51,197 nucleotides of DNA from positions 1 through 51,197 of the forward strand of contig JAGAEN010000015.1 of NCBI GenBank assembly GCA_017613135.1, given 5' to 3'. Each line of letters opens with the position of its first letter. Within the stretch, counting starts at the first letter, position 1. Positions 34,268 to 43,500 of the stretch are shown in pieces. Origin of the DNA: Candidatus Saccharimonadota bacterium (GTDB lineage Bacteria; Patescibacteriota; Saccharimonadia; Saccharimonadales; Saccharimonadaceae). A program made the translations under genes and the position numbers. The notes beneath the pieces were generated by a model. The model was not told where the DNA came from. It saw only the letters and a list, made by a program, of their open reading frames with translations, and ran no database searches.

Positions 34268-35553
34268 TAAAATCCTTTCAATACGTTATCCGTATAAGCA
34301 TACGTCGGACCATAACTACTTGAATTATTCGTATATTGCTTTAAACTATATGCCTTTGCTCTTGGAGCATAATTTCTTTTCCCGTTACTCATACCACAAC
34401 TCGCCTCGCCAATTATAATTCTGTTATTTGCTTCATCAATACCTAAAACGATACCTGTATGGTTGGACCAACCGTCTGCTTTGCCGGTCTTCGGCCCCAT
34501 ACTTACTATCGCATAAACCCTCGGAGTTTTACCACCATCCGTCAAACTTGAAAACTTATTAAGATAATTACTAACCGCCAGTGAACCCTGGCTAATTGGT
34601 ACTTTGTTCTGAGATTCTCCGCCAAGTGTAGTATAACGGTTCAGAAACCACTGTACAAAAGCAGAACAATTATTCATTGTCCCACTTGGACACCCACTAT
34701 CATGTATAAATGCTCCATCGTATCTTAAGTTACCCTTAGCCATTTTATCGGCTTCATTTCTATACCCGCTCATAAACTTTTCTGCTTCAGCTAGGGTCAT
34801 CCCACCCGAAGACAAACTCCCACTTCCTCCGCAAAATCTATAAGTAGAATCGCCTGTCGCATCGGGTTTTGCGCCCTGACGATTTCTTTCGGCATTTGTG
34901 TACCACTCTGGGTGCTTTCTCGCTAAACTCAAAGAACTATCCCAACCATTTTTCTTTGAATAACTCTCGATTTCTGCAATAATCGGCGAAACATTCTCCA
35001 CATAGCTTGGACTAGTTGCATACCCGGCCGCCTTAATGGCTATTAAATAAGCGTATGGATTCGTTACCGTATCACCAGCAAATACACCATGATTTCTATA
35101 AGTTGGAGTCGCCTGAATATTCTTATAATATCCTTCCCAACCTTCCTCTGGAGTAGCATAAGAATAGGCATTATTTGGATTGCTATCAAAAGCTCCTATT
35201 CCGAAAAAATTGTTCCGCGTAATCGCAAAAGTTGAAGTCCCTGCAGCTGATTCCAAAATTCCTTGCGCCATAACAGTCTCCCAAGGAATACCATAATTAA
35301 TACTATTAACCACCGCAATATTGTGATAAGTGTCTATAAAACGTACCTGTTCAGCTGAAAGGTTTTCATATGACGACGAACCTGTAGCATATTGCACCTT
35401 TCCATCTATACACCCACTACCTGGATCATAAAAAAGTATATTGTTCTGCGCAAACATATCTAGCTGTTCCGCTGAAATCGCATGCGTCGATAACGGCATC
35501 GCCATTGTTAGCAACACCGCCATAGTCAATATATTCAGACCAAGTCTTTTCAT
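34267..35553 (-). CDS. Secreted bifunctional peptidoglycan hydrolase (glucosaminidase plus CHAP/NlpC-like)
   Basis: The 428 residues start with a signal peptide (MKRLGLNILTMAVLLTMAMP, cleavage near STHAIS). An N-acetylglucosaminidase/FlgJ-like domain follows (VMAQGILESAAGTSTFAITR with the catalytic Glu, NNFFGIGAFDSN, TPEEGWEGYYKNI). The C-terminal part looks like a Cys/His amidase or peptidase (CSAFVQWFLNRY with Cys, WSNHTGIVLGI with His). Such enzymes open the wall for conjugation machines (VirB1-like role). TATAAT 6 nt from ATG 35553 suggests leaderless translation. It lies after the VirB4 gene. Confidence 0.8.
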   Translation of the reverse strand: MKRLGLNILTMAVLLTMAMPLSTHAISAEQLDMFAQNNILFYDPGSGCIDGKVQYATGSSSYENLSAEQVRFIDTYHNIAVVNSINYGIPWETVMAQGILESAAGTSTFAITRNNFFGIGAFDSNPNNAYSYATPEEGWEGYYKNIQATPTYRNHGVFAGDTVTNPYAYLIAIKAAGYATSPSYVENVSPIIAEIESYSKKNGWDSSLSLARKHPEWYTNAERNRQGAKPDATGDSTYRFCGGSGSLSSGGMTLAEAEKFMSGYRNEADKMAKGNLRYDGAFIHDSGCPSGTMNNCSAFVQWFLNRYTTLGGESQNKVPISQGSLAVSNYLNKFSSLTDGGKTPRVYAIVSMGPKTGKADGWSNHTGIVLGIDEANNRIIIGEASCGMSNGKRNYAPRAKAYSLKQYTNNSSSYGPTYAYTDNVLKGF

Positions 35554-35565
35554 GTTTTAATTATA

Positions 35566-37383
35566 TCACGCTTTTTTAGTGTTCGGATTCGTCGTAATTA
35601 GTCCTTCTTCCGTTTCCGACGCAATTATTTGAATATGCACGTGGTTCTGTCCCGCAAAGAATAACCCTTGCCCCACTGGGAAATTTGCTAATCTCCGTTT
35701 CTCTTCTTCCGTCAATTTAAACACGTCCGACAATACATCCACCGCTGATGCTGATTGCTTCAAAAGCAATTGCATTGATGAGTTTGCCACAATCGCCCGA
35801 CCCATCTTTGAAGTCATAAAATCTTCCACATCTTGTGTAATCGTCGTAAGACCTAGATAATACTTTCTCGCCCTTTTTGCTAGCGAAAACAAGAAGTTCG
35901 CCGAATCATCATATTTCATCAACTGCCATGCCTCATCCACAATGAGAAGCCTTTTCTTCTGCTCCGCCCGCACAGTATTCCAAATATGCGAAAGCACAAT
36001 GTACATCGCCACTGGCCGAAGTTCATCTTCAAGATCACGAATATTAAACACTACCATTTGATTATTAATATCTACGTTCGACTGTTGCGAGAAAATACCC
36101 GCAAAAGTCCCCGTCGTATATTTTCGCAAACGCTGCGCTAGTTGTGGACCAGTCCCTTCCATATGAAGCAAAGTATCATACAGATTCAAAATTGTTGGGG
36201 GTGTGGATTGATGTGTCAACGGATCTGCTGTAATTCCCGCTCTTGCATATGTATCAATCAACGCCTGGTCGAGATCTGCTTCTTCATTAGCCGTAAGAGC
36301 CGGCACCATCTGCCCACCTGCCGTCATTTGATTCCCGCCAAGCATCAATCTAAATAATCCGTGCAGAGTTACCAAATTAGCGCGTAAAGCATCGTTTGCA
36401 TCTTCCTTGTCTACCACCTTTGGCAAATCAAATGGGTTAATTCTTACATCTGAATTGAGCGACAATCTGATATACGACCCACCTACTGCATCACATAGTT
36501 TCTGATATTCATTTTCTGGATCGATAATAATGATTTCCGCCCCAACCATCATCGAACGAAGAGCCTCTAATTTCACTGTAAAAGATTTACCTGCACCAGA
36601 TTTTGCGAACACTACCATATTTGCATTTTCAAGCGAAAACCTATCGAAAATCACTAGCCCATTATTATGCATATTCACGCCATACAAAATTCCCTTGTCT
36701 TGCGTGAGATCCGCCGAAGTAAATGGAAACGACGTCGAAATCGCTCCCGTATTCATATTCCGCCGAATCTGCAACTGGTCCGAACATTGTGGCATCGTCG
36801 AATTCATACCTTGTTCTTGTTGTGAAGCCGCCACTTTCGAAAAAATCATTTGCTGCCCGAAAATCGTTTCAATTTTTTGTTGCACAAATTTTAGTTCATC
36901 TAGAGAATCCGCCCAAATCGTCACATAAAGTCCAAATCGGAAAAACCTCTCCGCCCCAACCTGCAATTTGTCACGTAATTCTTCCGCATCGTTAATCGCC
37001 GCTTCAAGCTCCGGATCGCGCACTTTGCCCTTTTCCGCATTTAAGCTAAGTGAGGCCTCTAATTGCGTCACCTTCGTTCGCAAATTTTTCATCACTACTG
37101 CCGATTCTACCGGATAAATATACATTGATACATCAATCACTTCGTCCATATTAATAATCGGCGAAATCCATCCAGTATAAAGCGATCTAGGATAACCATA
37201 CACATACAACGTCCGCCCATACTTCGTTCCCAATCTAAAATAATCTGAATGTATTTCAATTGCCGACGGCGAAATCAAATCACGTAAAGTATTTGTCCCT
37301 TGCTCAAATGCCTGCTGAATTTCTGCCGCTTCCATCGCTTCGGCCTGTGCCGCAATTTGTGCTGGTGTCAATTTCCTAGCCAT
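35566..37383 (-). CDS. virB4: VirB4/TraC-type secretion ATPase (C-terminal, nucleotide-binding part)
   Basis: The 605 residues carry a domain with RTLYVYGYPRSLYTGWISPI, typical of the middle of TraC/VirB4. Walker A FAKSGAGKSF is at residues 259-268 and Walker B LLIVDEAWQLM near 479-489. RARKYYLGLTTITQDVEDFM marks the VirB4/HerA-type ATPase. It powers the type IV secretion channel at the inner face of the membrane. The N-terminal beta domain expected in VirB4 is encoded separately by the gene before it, which overlaps by 8 nt. AAAGGGAGA precedes the ATG. Confidence 0.9.
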   Translation of the reverse strand: MARKLTPAQIAAQAEAMEAAEIQQAFEQGTNTLRDLISPSAIEIHSDYFRLGTKYGRTLYVYGYPRSLYTGWISPIINMDEVIDVSMYIYPVESAVVMKNLRTKVTQLEASLSLNAEKGKVRDPELEAAINDAEELRDKLQVGAERFFRFGLYVTIWADSLDELKFVQQKIETIFGQQMIFSKVAASQQEQGMNSTMPQCSDQLQIRRNMNTGAISTSFPFTSADLTQDKGILYGVNMHNNGLVIFDRFSLENANMVVFAKSGAGKSFTVKLEALRSMMVGAEIIIIDPENEYQKLCDAVGGSYIRLSLNSDVRINPFDLPKVVDKEDANDALRANLVTLHGLFRLMLGGNQMTAGGQMVPALTANEEADLDQALIDTYARAGITADPLTHQSTPPTILNLYDTLLHMEGTGPQLAQRLRKYTTGTFAGIFSQQSNVDINNQMVVFNIRDLEDELRPVAMYIVLSHIWNTVRAEQKKRLLIVDEAWQLMKYDDSANFLFSLAKRARKYYLGLTTITQDVEDFMTSKMGRAIVANSSMQLLLKQSASAVDVLSDVFKLTEEEKRRLANFPVGQGLFFAGQNHVHIQIIASETEEGLITTNPNTKKA

Positions 37384-38278
37384 TTTGTTTCTCTCCCTTT
37401 CTCACATACAATGTAGATAGTTTAGAAAAATCCACTAACGGCTCCCTCACTGCCGTATCTGGGTTATTGTAATTATAATAAAGCTCTGCCAACTGCCTAG
37501 TATTTAATCTCACTGATTGAATCCCAATTTGGAATAACCCTGAAACCACCGAATCCACTCGGTTATTCATCTCCGACAATGCTTTATCGTAAGTCGCTCG
37601 ATCTATTCTTGTTACTTCTGGAGCCTTCGCCTTCGAAAAAGTCTTAAAAAAGTTTTTCGTCTGTTGTAAAACCTTTTCTGCATCTGGTGAAGTATAATAT
37701 GGAATAATAATGAAAAACGATTTATCCATAATATTTGCTTCCTGCGACAAAATATCAATGAAATTAATGTAGTCATCCATTAATACACCAAGTAGCATAT
37801 TATCATTATTGCGACGAATCTCCGATAGTTTTTCAATATATGGCCCTATATCCACTCGCTGTGACCTTACTAAAATCTGCGTCGTAAACTTTAAAGAATT
37901 CAAGAAATTCTGATATGAATACTCAACTGCTTCTCGCTCCACATCACTCATTAAATCAAAGTTAATCGACTTACACGCAACCACTGCTCTAAATGACCCG
38001 TCTTTCATAATTACCACATTGTCGCGAAGTTCCGAAATGAGAAGAGTCGCCTGCGTCGATGTCGGCAAATCTTTATTCGGTGATACCGGCATCGCTTGCT
38101 GTGCCATCATTGCCGCTGAACCCATCATCTGTGCATTCTGTGGCGCCATCTGCTGTGGCATTATTTGTTGTGCCATCTGCTGACCACCCATTACTTGGTT
38201 TTGTCCTGGCAAAATCATCTGTGGCGCACCCGCACCGCTATTACTTTGCCCATTTTGTTGATATTGTTGTGGATTCAT
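37376..38278 (-). CDS. VirB4/TraC N-terminal domain-like protein (split VirB4 half)
   Basis: Of 300 residues, the first 70 are Gln/Met-rich and disordered (MAQQIMPQQMAPQNAQMMGS). From about 75 comes a VirB4-type N-terminal domain: ATLLISELRDNVVIMKDGSF, RAVVACKSINFDLMSDVERE and YSYQNFLNSLKFTTQILVRS. Its ends meet the C-terminal gene by an 8-nt overlap, so the two halves are made together and probably assemble. It follows the PrgI gene after 3 nt. Confidence 0.75.
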   Translation of the reverse strand: MNPQQYQQNGQSNSGAGAPQMILPGQNQVMGGQQMAQQIMPQQMAPQNAQMMGSAAMMAQQAMPVSPNKDLPTSTQATLLISELRDNVVIMKDGSFRAVVACKSINFDLMSDVEREAVEYSYQNFLNSLKFTTQILVRSQRVDIGPYIEKLSEIRRNNDNMLLGVLMDDYINFIDILSQEANIMDKSFFIIIPYYTSPDAEKVLQQTKNFFKTFSKAKAPEVTRIDRATYDKALSEMNNRVDSVVSGLFQIGIQSVRLNTRQLAELYYNYNNPDTAVREPLVDFSKLSTLYVRKGEKQNG

Positions 38279-38281
38279 CTT

Positions 38282-39340
38282 TTAATGCAAGGAGACAAAT
38301 ACTTCCCCTTCTTCCTTTCCTTTTATTCGATTTGCTTCTTTTGCAATCGTCGCCACCGTATAGTCAGTATTATTCGCTAATTCCATTATACTATTTTTTG
38401 TCATTCTTGTGGAGCCTTTTTTAGTTTCTATTTCACCAGTACCAATCGAACCTCGCTGATTTTTAATTGTCGTATCGCCTATTTCAATCTCGCTACTCTT
38501 TGCAATCGCTCCGCGCATTTTTTCAATTTCCGCCGCATGCTCAGCCTTTTGTCGCGCTAATTCTTCTTCATACTTTTTCCTCTCTTCCTCAAATTTACGA
38601 CGTTCTTCCGCCAATCTCACCTGTTCCTCTTCAATTCTTTTCCGTTCTTCTTCCTGAATCCTCTGCTCTTCTTCGCGCAATCTCTTTTCTTCTTCAACTT
38701 TTCTTTGCTTTTCTTCAGCCTTTTTTTGTTCTCTTTCATTTCTCTTAGCTTCTCGTCGATCAATTTCCGTTTGGACGTTTTCACGTGCCACTTGTTGTTG
38801 TGCCGCTTGGCTCTCATTAATTGCACGTTCCAAATTCTTCGACTCATAACTCTCAAACATATCCGTTGTCGCATTCGCTTCCGCAATCAAATCTTCTCGC
38901 ATCGAATTATTACCCGCCCCCTTAATCGCATACCCTTCCGTATCCACAATATCTGCCAGAAAGGACAACCTATGCGTTGCTTCCTCACTCGAAATATTTC
39001 TCGTTCTCACTTCTTCTATAATCTTCGGCGCGGTAATTAAAATTGTTGATTCTCTCTGCCCCGGCGTCCAAATTCTCGTACGCGGCTTTAAATAATATGA
39101 CACTATTGCCGCAAGATATGTCTCCATCGGTTGGTCTTTTTTAAGTGGTAAAGCAAGCGTCAAAAAGAATAAAGCAAACGGTACCGGAATAATCGCAAGC
39201 AATGGGAAAAGCTGAAACAGCCCCACCGCTAGCGCTACTAGCCCACCGACAATCAAAAGATATACAAACTGCCGGAAGCTAAACGGTCCGATTAATTTGT
39301 CGTCCGCCTCAACATCCTGAGGCACTTTATATTGCGCCAT
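38282..39340 (-). CDS. PrgI-family membrane protein with long coiled-coil tail
   Basis: In this 352-residue protein, residues 1-95 match PrgI (MAQYKVPQDVEADDKLIGPF, two membrane helices VYLLIVGGLVALAVGLF and LAIIPVPFALFFLTLALP, YLKPRTRIW). A coiled coil rich in Glu, Arg and Gln follows (about 185-275, AKRNEREQKKAEEKQRKVEE). PrgI proteins sit with VirB4 in Gram-positive and CPR type IV secretion loci. TATAAT is 8 nt from ATG 39340. Low-complexity coiled-coil DNA is visible as repeated CTT/TTC runs at 38530-38760. Confidence 0.85.
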   Translation of the reverse strand: MAQYKVPQDVEADDKLIGPFSFRQFVYLLIVGGLVALAVGLFQLFPLLAIIPVPFALFFLTLALPLKKDQPMETYLAAIVSYYLKPRTRIWTPGQRESTILITAPKIIEEVRTRNISSEEATHRLSFLADIVDTEGYAIKGAGNNSMREDLIAEANATTDMFESYESKNLERAINESQAAQQQVARENVQTEIDRREAKRNEREQKKAEEKQRKVEEEKRLREEEQRIQEEERKRIEEEQVRLAEERRKFEEERKKYEEELARQKAEHAAEIEKMRGAIAKSSEIEIGDTTIKNQRGSIGTGEIETKKGSTRMTKNSIMELANNTDYTVATIAKEANRIKGKEEGEVFVSLH

Positions 39341-39383
39341 ACATTTATATTATAACATATCCCTGCATAATTATAATCATAAG

Positions 39384-39411
39384 AAAAACCGCCAAGTTTC
39401 ACACTCGGCGG
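39384..39411 (-). terminator. Rho-independent terminator after the 124-residue gene
   Basis: On the minus strand a 9-bp stem, CCGCCGAGT paired with ACTTGGCGG (one G-T pair), encloses a 5-nt loop and is followed by five T. It lies 13 nt past the stop of the gene at 39424. Confidence 0.85.
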
Positions 39412-39423
39412 CATCAATACATA

Positions 39424-39798
39424 TTAGCAATCTGGATAGAGATCACATAAGAGATCTTCCCAATCACCATGCGCAATAATCTGTGCTGGTCTATTGCGAA
39501 TAGCTACAAACACAACCCCATCCTCACAATACTCATCCATCAAATCCTCGTCATTGCAAATAATCCTGATACCCATATATTTATCAGTATACTTCTCTAT
39601 ACATACACCATTATACTCAAGCTTTCTCCCAACTTCTTTAGTTAGAACGTCTCGCATATCACAGCCCGGATTATCTCTCAGGGCCCGATAATAAGCTTCT
39701 GTAAGTTCACTACCTGTTCTCATTTCTTCCAAGGCCGTTGTTTCGTAATAGTCCATTATTCTCTCAGCAATTGCAAGAATTTCGTTTCCAGAATACAT
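39424..39798 (-). CDS. Hypothetical protein, 124 residues
   Basis: The soluble acidic product starts MYSGNEILAIAERIMDYYET and ends AHGDWEDLLCDLYPDC. No family is recognised. ATGGAGG precedes the ATG. It has its own consensus promoter (39884-39912) and its own terminator (39384-39411), so it is a single-gene unit set within the secretion cluster. Confidence 0.65.
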   Translation of the reverse strand: MYSGNEILAIAERIMDYYETTALEEMRTGSELTEAYYRALRDNPGCDMRDVLTKEVGRKLEYNGVCIEKYTDKYMGIRIICNDEDLMDEYCEDGVVFVAIRNRPAQIIAHGDWEDLLCDLYPDC

Positions 39799-39853
39799 AA
39801 ATACACCTCCATAATAATCTAGTAGTAGTGTTTTCTTGCTAATTCAAAAACTG

Positions 39854-39879
39854 CTAGAAGGGTTAAAAACCCTCTCTAG
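39854..39879 (-). terminator. Hairpin with T-tract between the VirB6-like gene and the 124-residue gene
   Basis: CTAGAAGGGTT and AACCCTCTCTAG form an 11-bp stem with one bulge and loop AAA. On the minus strand it is followed by CAG and TTTTT. It can end the VirB6-like transcript, but it lies at the predicted start point of the promoter at 39884-39912. Confidence 0.7.
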
Positions 39880-39883
39880 TATA

Positions 39884-39912
39884 ATTATAGCATATAATAC
39901 AGTTATTGTCAA
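39884..39912 (-). promoter_or_regulatory. Consensus sigma-70 promoter
   Basis: On the minus strand TTGACA at 39907-39912 and TATAAT at 39884-39889 are separated by exactly 17 nt, with TGC before the -10. It drives the gene at 39424. Confidence 0.85.
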
Positions 39913-39930
39913 CGCACGCTAAACCAAGTT

Positions 39931-42900
39931 TTAGCTATTGAACCCACCAAAGAACTTATTAATAATATCTCTGTACATATCCGCCAAGCTCGTACGTTGA
40001 GAAATACCATTCTCAAATTCCTCTATATCCGCACTCCGTCCAAACATCGATGGGTCTGAAATGATGACGTCTTTGACTTTCTTCCAAAATCCTTCGATGT
40101 CATCTGATTTTTCACTGCTAAATGTTCGGTACATATCCTCAACATTCTTTCTGGCTTCGTTATAAATCGGGCTACCACTATCTCTACCACTAAAATCAGC
40201 TGGCATACCATCATCGTCATCTTCATCGTCATAGTTAGTTAAATTTCTCTTTTTCTGATTATTGCCTTCTCCATTTGGAAAATACTTCTTATAAAGCGCA
40301 TCTGGATCGAGCAATTTGATAAGTCCATCTTTGGCCTCACCTTGATAACCTTTGTGATGCATTTTGACAAAACCTTTAAGCGCATCTGGCGCAAAGGATT
40401 CTTGGAATCTCTTCTTTACTGCATCGCGTTTCTCGCCCAAGAAATGCTTATAGCTTTCTTCATCTTCTTCATTACCATCAGTAAATACTCTCTCCTCCAA
40501 ATTCTTCAGTTTTTCCAAATCAACTACTTCTTGCCCTTCTTCGTTTATACTCATTACCTCATCAAGCAAAGCATACTGCTTTTCGATAGCTTGCAACATA
40601 TCGGTCTTGCTTCTCGCGATTTGAGCAGGTACATGTCCCCTCAAAAATGTCTTCATTAAATTACGTGACCTTACAATATATTCTGCCTTTTGTTCCAAAG
40701 TTGGTTTGCTTAATTCGTCGCCAAAAATATACTTCCAGTCCCATTTACCATCTTTACCCACACCAGTAAGATCTTTCGCCAAAGAAATTATTTGTTCGCT
40801 ACCACTCAAATATGAAAACTGGTCGCCAATAATATTCGCCAAAGTTGCATTATAAAGACCATCCATATTATCAAAATATCTCTTTAAACTAAACTCTGGC
40901 AACAATTCACCATCCGGGCCAACATCATACGACGCTGCTCTGACGCCCTCTCTCTGCGCCTGATATGCAGTACGCTCTACCTTAGAATATGAAGTACCCA
41001 GCAACAATTCCCGCATACCTCTCGTCTTTTTAATAATCACGTTACCATCTCCATCGCGCGCCACGTTACCATTTTCATCACATTCAACATAACCACTATT
41101 GACATATTCCCACCATGACACGTCTTTTCTAACACGACGCTTCTCCGGATCCTTATCGTCATATAAAGCAGCCGTCTGCATATTAATATATTTACCCAAT
41201 CTACGCAACACTGGATCATTGCCGCCCACATCAAATAATGTATAATTTGAAATCGCCTGCGATGCATAGGTCCCCAACTCAATAACTCCATCATTAAGAA
41301 GAGTCCCCATTAGGTTATGTTCTAATTCTTTTGCAACCTTATCGGTATCACCACGCATATTCAAAACGCGCAATCCGCCAATAATGGCATCGATATTCTT
41401 AACTATGCTATCCCGATTCTGCAACAAATCATTAATATGATCTACCACATTTTGAGTCGCCGGAGTCAGTTCTGAAGCCGTCTGGAATTTATTGCGGCGT
41501 ATCTGTGCCTGCGCATTCATCGAACTAGCCGCACCAGCAAGCACAGTCTGCACTCCTTCATCTTCGCTCTCCATTATCCTCTTGAAGCGTTCATAGCGTG
41601 CCAAATTCTCAGGATCGTCCAGTAACCCAGGATGCATCTTGTGCAAACTATCACCCGCTTTGAGCGCCCTAAAATCACCTTCTGCAAGTTTAGCATTAAG
41701 AGTTCGCTCGAAAAATCCCTTATTATTATAATAGTCAATTTCAGCCTTACGCTCTATTTCAGCCTTCAACTCATCAGATGCATCCATATTGGCCTTATCC
41801 AACACCTTTACGCGTTCTTCATATGTTCCACCCTTAATCATTGGCGCATAAACGCCTCTCGATCCTAGTAAATCATTCCTATCCTTGGCAATGGTTTCTT
41901 TATATTCCGGATTAACACCACTGAAACCTTTTTCTAGATTATCCGTATGCATTTGTGAAAATCTCTTGTAACGCATTGTAAGAGCTTGGCGATTATATCT
42001 CTCTAACCCACGCCTTGAAAGATTCCCGTTTTTATCATAATCTTTCGCATCGCTCATTGCCGTATATTTCGATTTGAGATGCGTATTTATTGAATCTGTT
42101 TCATTTTCACGAGCTGCCTTGCGATATGCCAAAAAATTCATTAACCTTGCTGATGGCATCTGATTACGTTCAAGATGTCTCGCACGTGTAAGCTGTCGGT
42201 GTGAATCCGCCCACGCTCGGTTTGTCGCGAGAGGTTTCGCTGCCAAAGCCCGCATTTTCGCGTTGATATCCCCAAGGAATGTCCCACTCATTTGCATCAT
42301 CTTCCACGAGAAGAACAGCGGGAAAATCTGCACCGCCACACCAAGAAGCACCCCGAATCCGCTCTTCGCACTAGTAATAATCGCCCAACCTGCCAGATTC
42401 GACGCCCCAAACAATAGTGAAAACATCGGATAAAATACCAACATCTTCGTAAGCAATTGTCGCCATTTTTTAAACCACTGCTCCGTATTTGGCAACATAA
42501 ATGCCACCATCGCTAGTGGCGAAATCATAATGAGAAGCGCCACCACCGCTTGACGCAATGCAATCGTAATCAGACCCGTCACCACCGACACCAACGCCCC
42601 CAGTAACACCGGTATCAACATCCAAATCGCACCCGTCTCAAACGCAATCACCCCACCGGCAATCCCTAGCGCCAACCCATCCTGCATCGCTCCGTATATT
42701 GATACCGTCGACAAATTCGATCCCACTCCAATTTCCATCGATGCCATCGTCGACTCTTCAATCGAAGTAAACACCCCTCGGAGGCCATTTCCTACAATAT
42801 TCGAAAAATCCACCGCTAGCGAACAAACAATAAAACTTAAATTCACCAGTATCGCCACCACAATCATCTTTGGCAAAATTTTCTTCACCCCGTAATTCGA

Positions 42901-43344
42901 AATCCCCACTCCAGTTAGTTGCGAATAAATCACCACCAAGAACAGTATAATAAATACAATGTTCGTTATCCCTCTCACATACTTCCAAATCTCGTAAATC
43001 GGCGACCCGTCCTTCATTTCCACCGGATTGATTACCAATATATCCTCAATTTGCTCATAAAGCCAATCTGTCGCCTCGGCAATCTTACCAGTCGTCGGAC
43101 AAACCAACCACCCCAAAGCCCCCAAACTATCCTCACAAGATACCGAAGTCTGTTGCTCTGTCTGTGTAGTCTCCGACTTTGTAGCCGTAGTCGCAGTACT
43201 AGTTGTAGCCGTACCTGTCGACGGCTCTGCATAAACATCCGCACTCGGCTCGACCATCAAAATACCAAACATCCCTATAATAGCAAAAAGACAGCCAAAA
43301 ATGGCATTACCCAGTCGATTTTTTGTCCATTTTCTTACTATCAT
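39931..43344 (-). CDS. VirB6/TrbL-like membrane protein of the secretion cluster
   Basis: This 1137-residue protein starts with a signal/anchor (AIFGCLFAIIGMFGILMVEP), a Thr-rich segment, then about six to eight membrane helices between residues 105 and 350 (NIVFIILFLVVIYSQLTGVG, MIVVAILVNLSFIVCSLAVD, QAVVALLIMISPLAMVAFML). The remaining 750 residues are hydrophilic and charged. The membrane part resembles TrbL/VirB6 channel components common in CPR secretion loci. The long tail is unusual. AAGGGAGGCGGG precedes the ATG. It has a perfect TTGACA-17-TATAAT promoter. Confidence 0.75.
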   Translation of the reverse strand: MIVRKWTKNRLGNAIFGCLFAIIGMFGILMVEPSADVYAEPSTGTATTSTATTATKSETTQTEQQTSVSCEDSLGALGWLVCPTTGKIAEATDWLYEQIEDILVINPVEMKDGSPIYEIWKYVRGITNIVFIILFLVVIYSQLTGVGISNYGVKKILPKMIVVAILVNLSFIVCSLAVDFSNIVGNGLRGVFTSIEESTMASMEIGVGSNLSTVSIYGAMQDGLALGIAGGVIAFETGAIWMLIPVLLGALVSVVTGLITIALRQAVVALLIMISPLAMVAFMLPNTEQWFKKWRQLLTKMLVFYPMFSLLFGASNLAGWAIITSAKSGFGVLLGVAVQIFPLFFSWKMMQMSGTFLGDINAKMRALAAKPLATNRAWADSHRQLTRARHLERNQMPSARLMNFLAYRKAARENETDSINTHLKSKYTAMSDAKDYDKNGNLSRRGLERYNRQALTMRYKRFSQMHTDNLEKGFSGVNPEYKETIAKDRNDLLGSRGVYAPMIKGGTYEERVKVLDKANMDASDELKAEIERKAEIDYYNNKGFFERTLNAKLAEGDFRALKAGDSLHKMHPGLLDDPENLARYERFKRIMESEDEGVQTVLAGAASSMNAQAQIRRNKFQTASELTPATQNVVDHINDLLQNRDSIVKNIDAIIGGLRVLNMRGDTDKVAKELEHNLMGTLLNDGVIELGTYASQAISNYTLFDVGGNDPVLRRLGKYINMQTAALYDDKDPEKRRVRKDVSWWEYVNSGYVECDENGNVARDGDGNVIIKKTRGMRELLLGTSYSKVERTAYQAQREGVRAASYDVGPDGELLPEFSLKRYFDNMDGLYNATLANIIGDQFSYLSGSEQIISLAKDLTGVGKDGKWDWKYIFGDELSKPTLEQKAEYIVRSRNLMKTFLRGHVPAQIARSKTDMLQAIEKQYALLDEVMSINEEGQEVVDLEKLKNLEERVFTDGNEEDEESYKHFLGEKRDAVKKRFQESFAPDALKGFVKMHHKGYQGEAKDGLIKLLDPDALYKKYFPNGEGNNQKKRNLTNYDDEDDDDGMPADFSGRDSGSPIYNEARKNVEDMYRTFSSEKSDDIEGFWKKVKDVIISDPSMFGRSADIEEFENGISQRTSLADMYRDIINKFFGGFNS

Positions 43345-43379
43345 AGTAAAACCCGCCTCCCTTTTAAAGGCGTGTAACT

Positions 43380-43408
43380 ATTATAGCACACATAAGCACT
43401 TTTGTCAA
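43380..43408 (-). promoter_or_regulatory. Consensus sigma-70 promoter of the VirB6-like gene
   Basis: On the minus strand TTGACA (43403-43408) and TATAAT (43380-43385) are separated by 17 nt, with TGC before the -10. It lies in the divergent interval shared with the triple VirB2-like gene. Confidence 0.9.
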
Positions 43409-43500
43409 CAACATATCCACCTAATTTTTATCTGTCAACCGAGCTTGGTTTTTTTTGCAAAACATGCTACTATTAAAATAACTTAAACATGGATTTTTAA

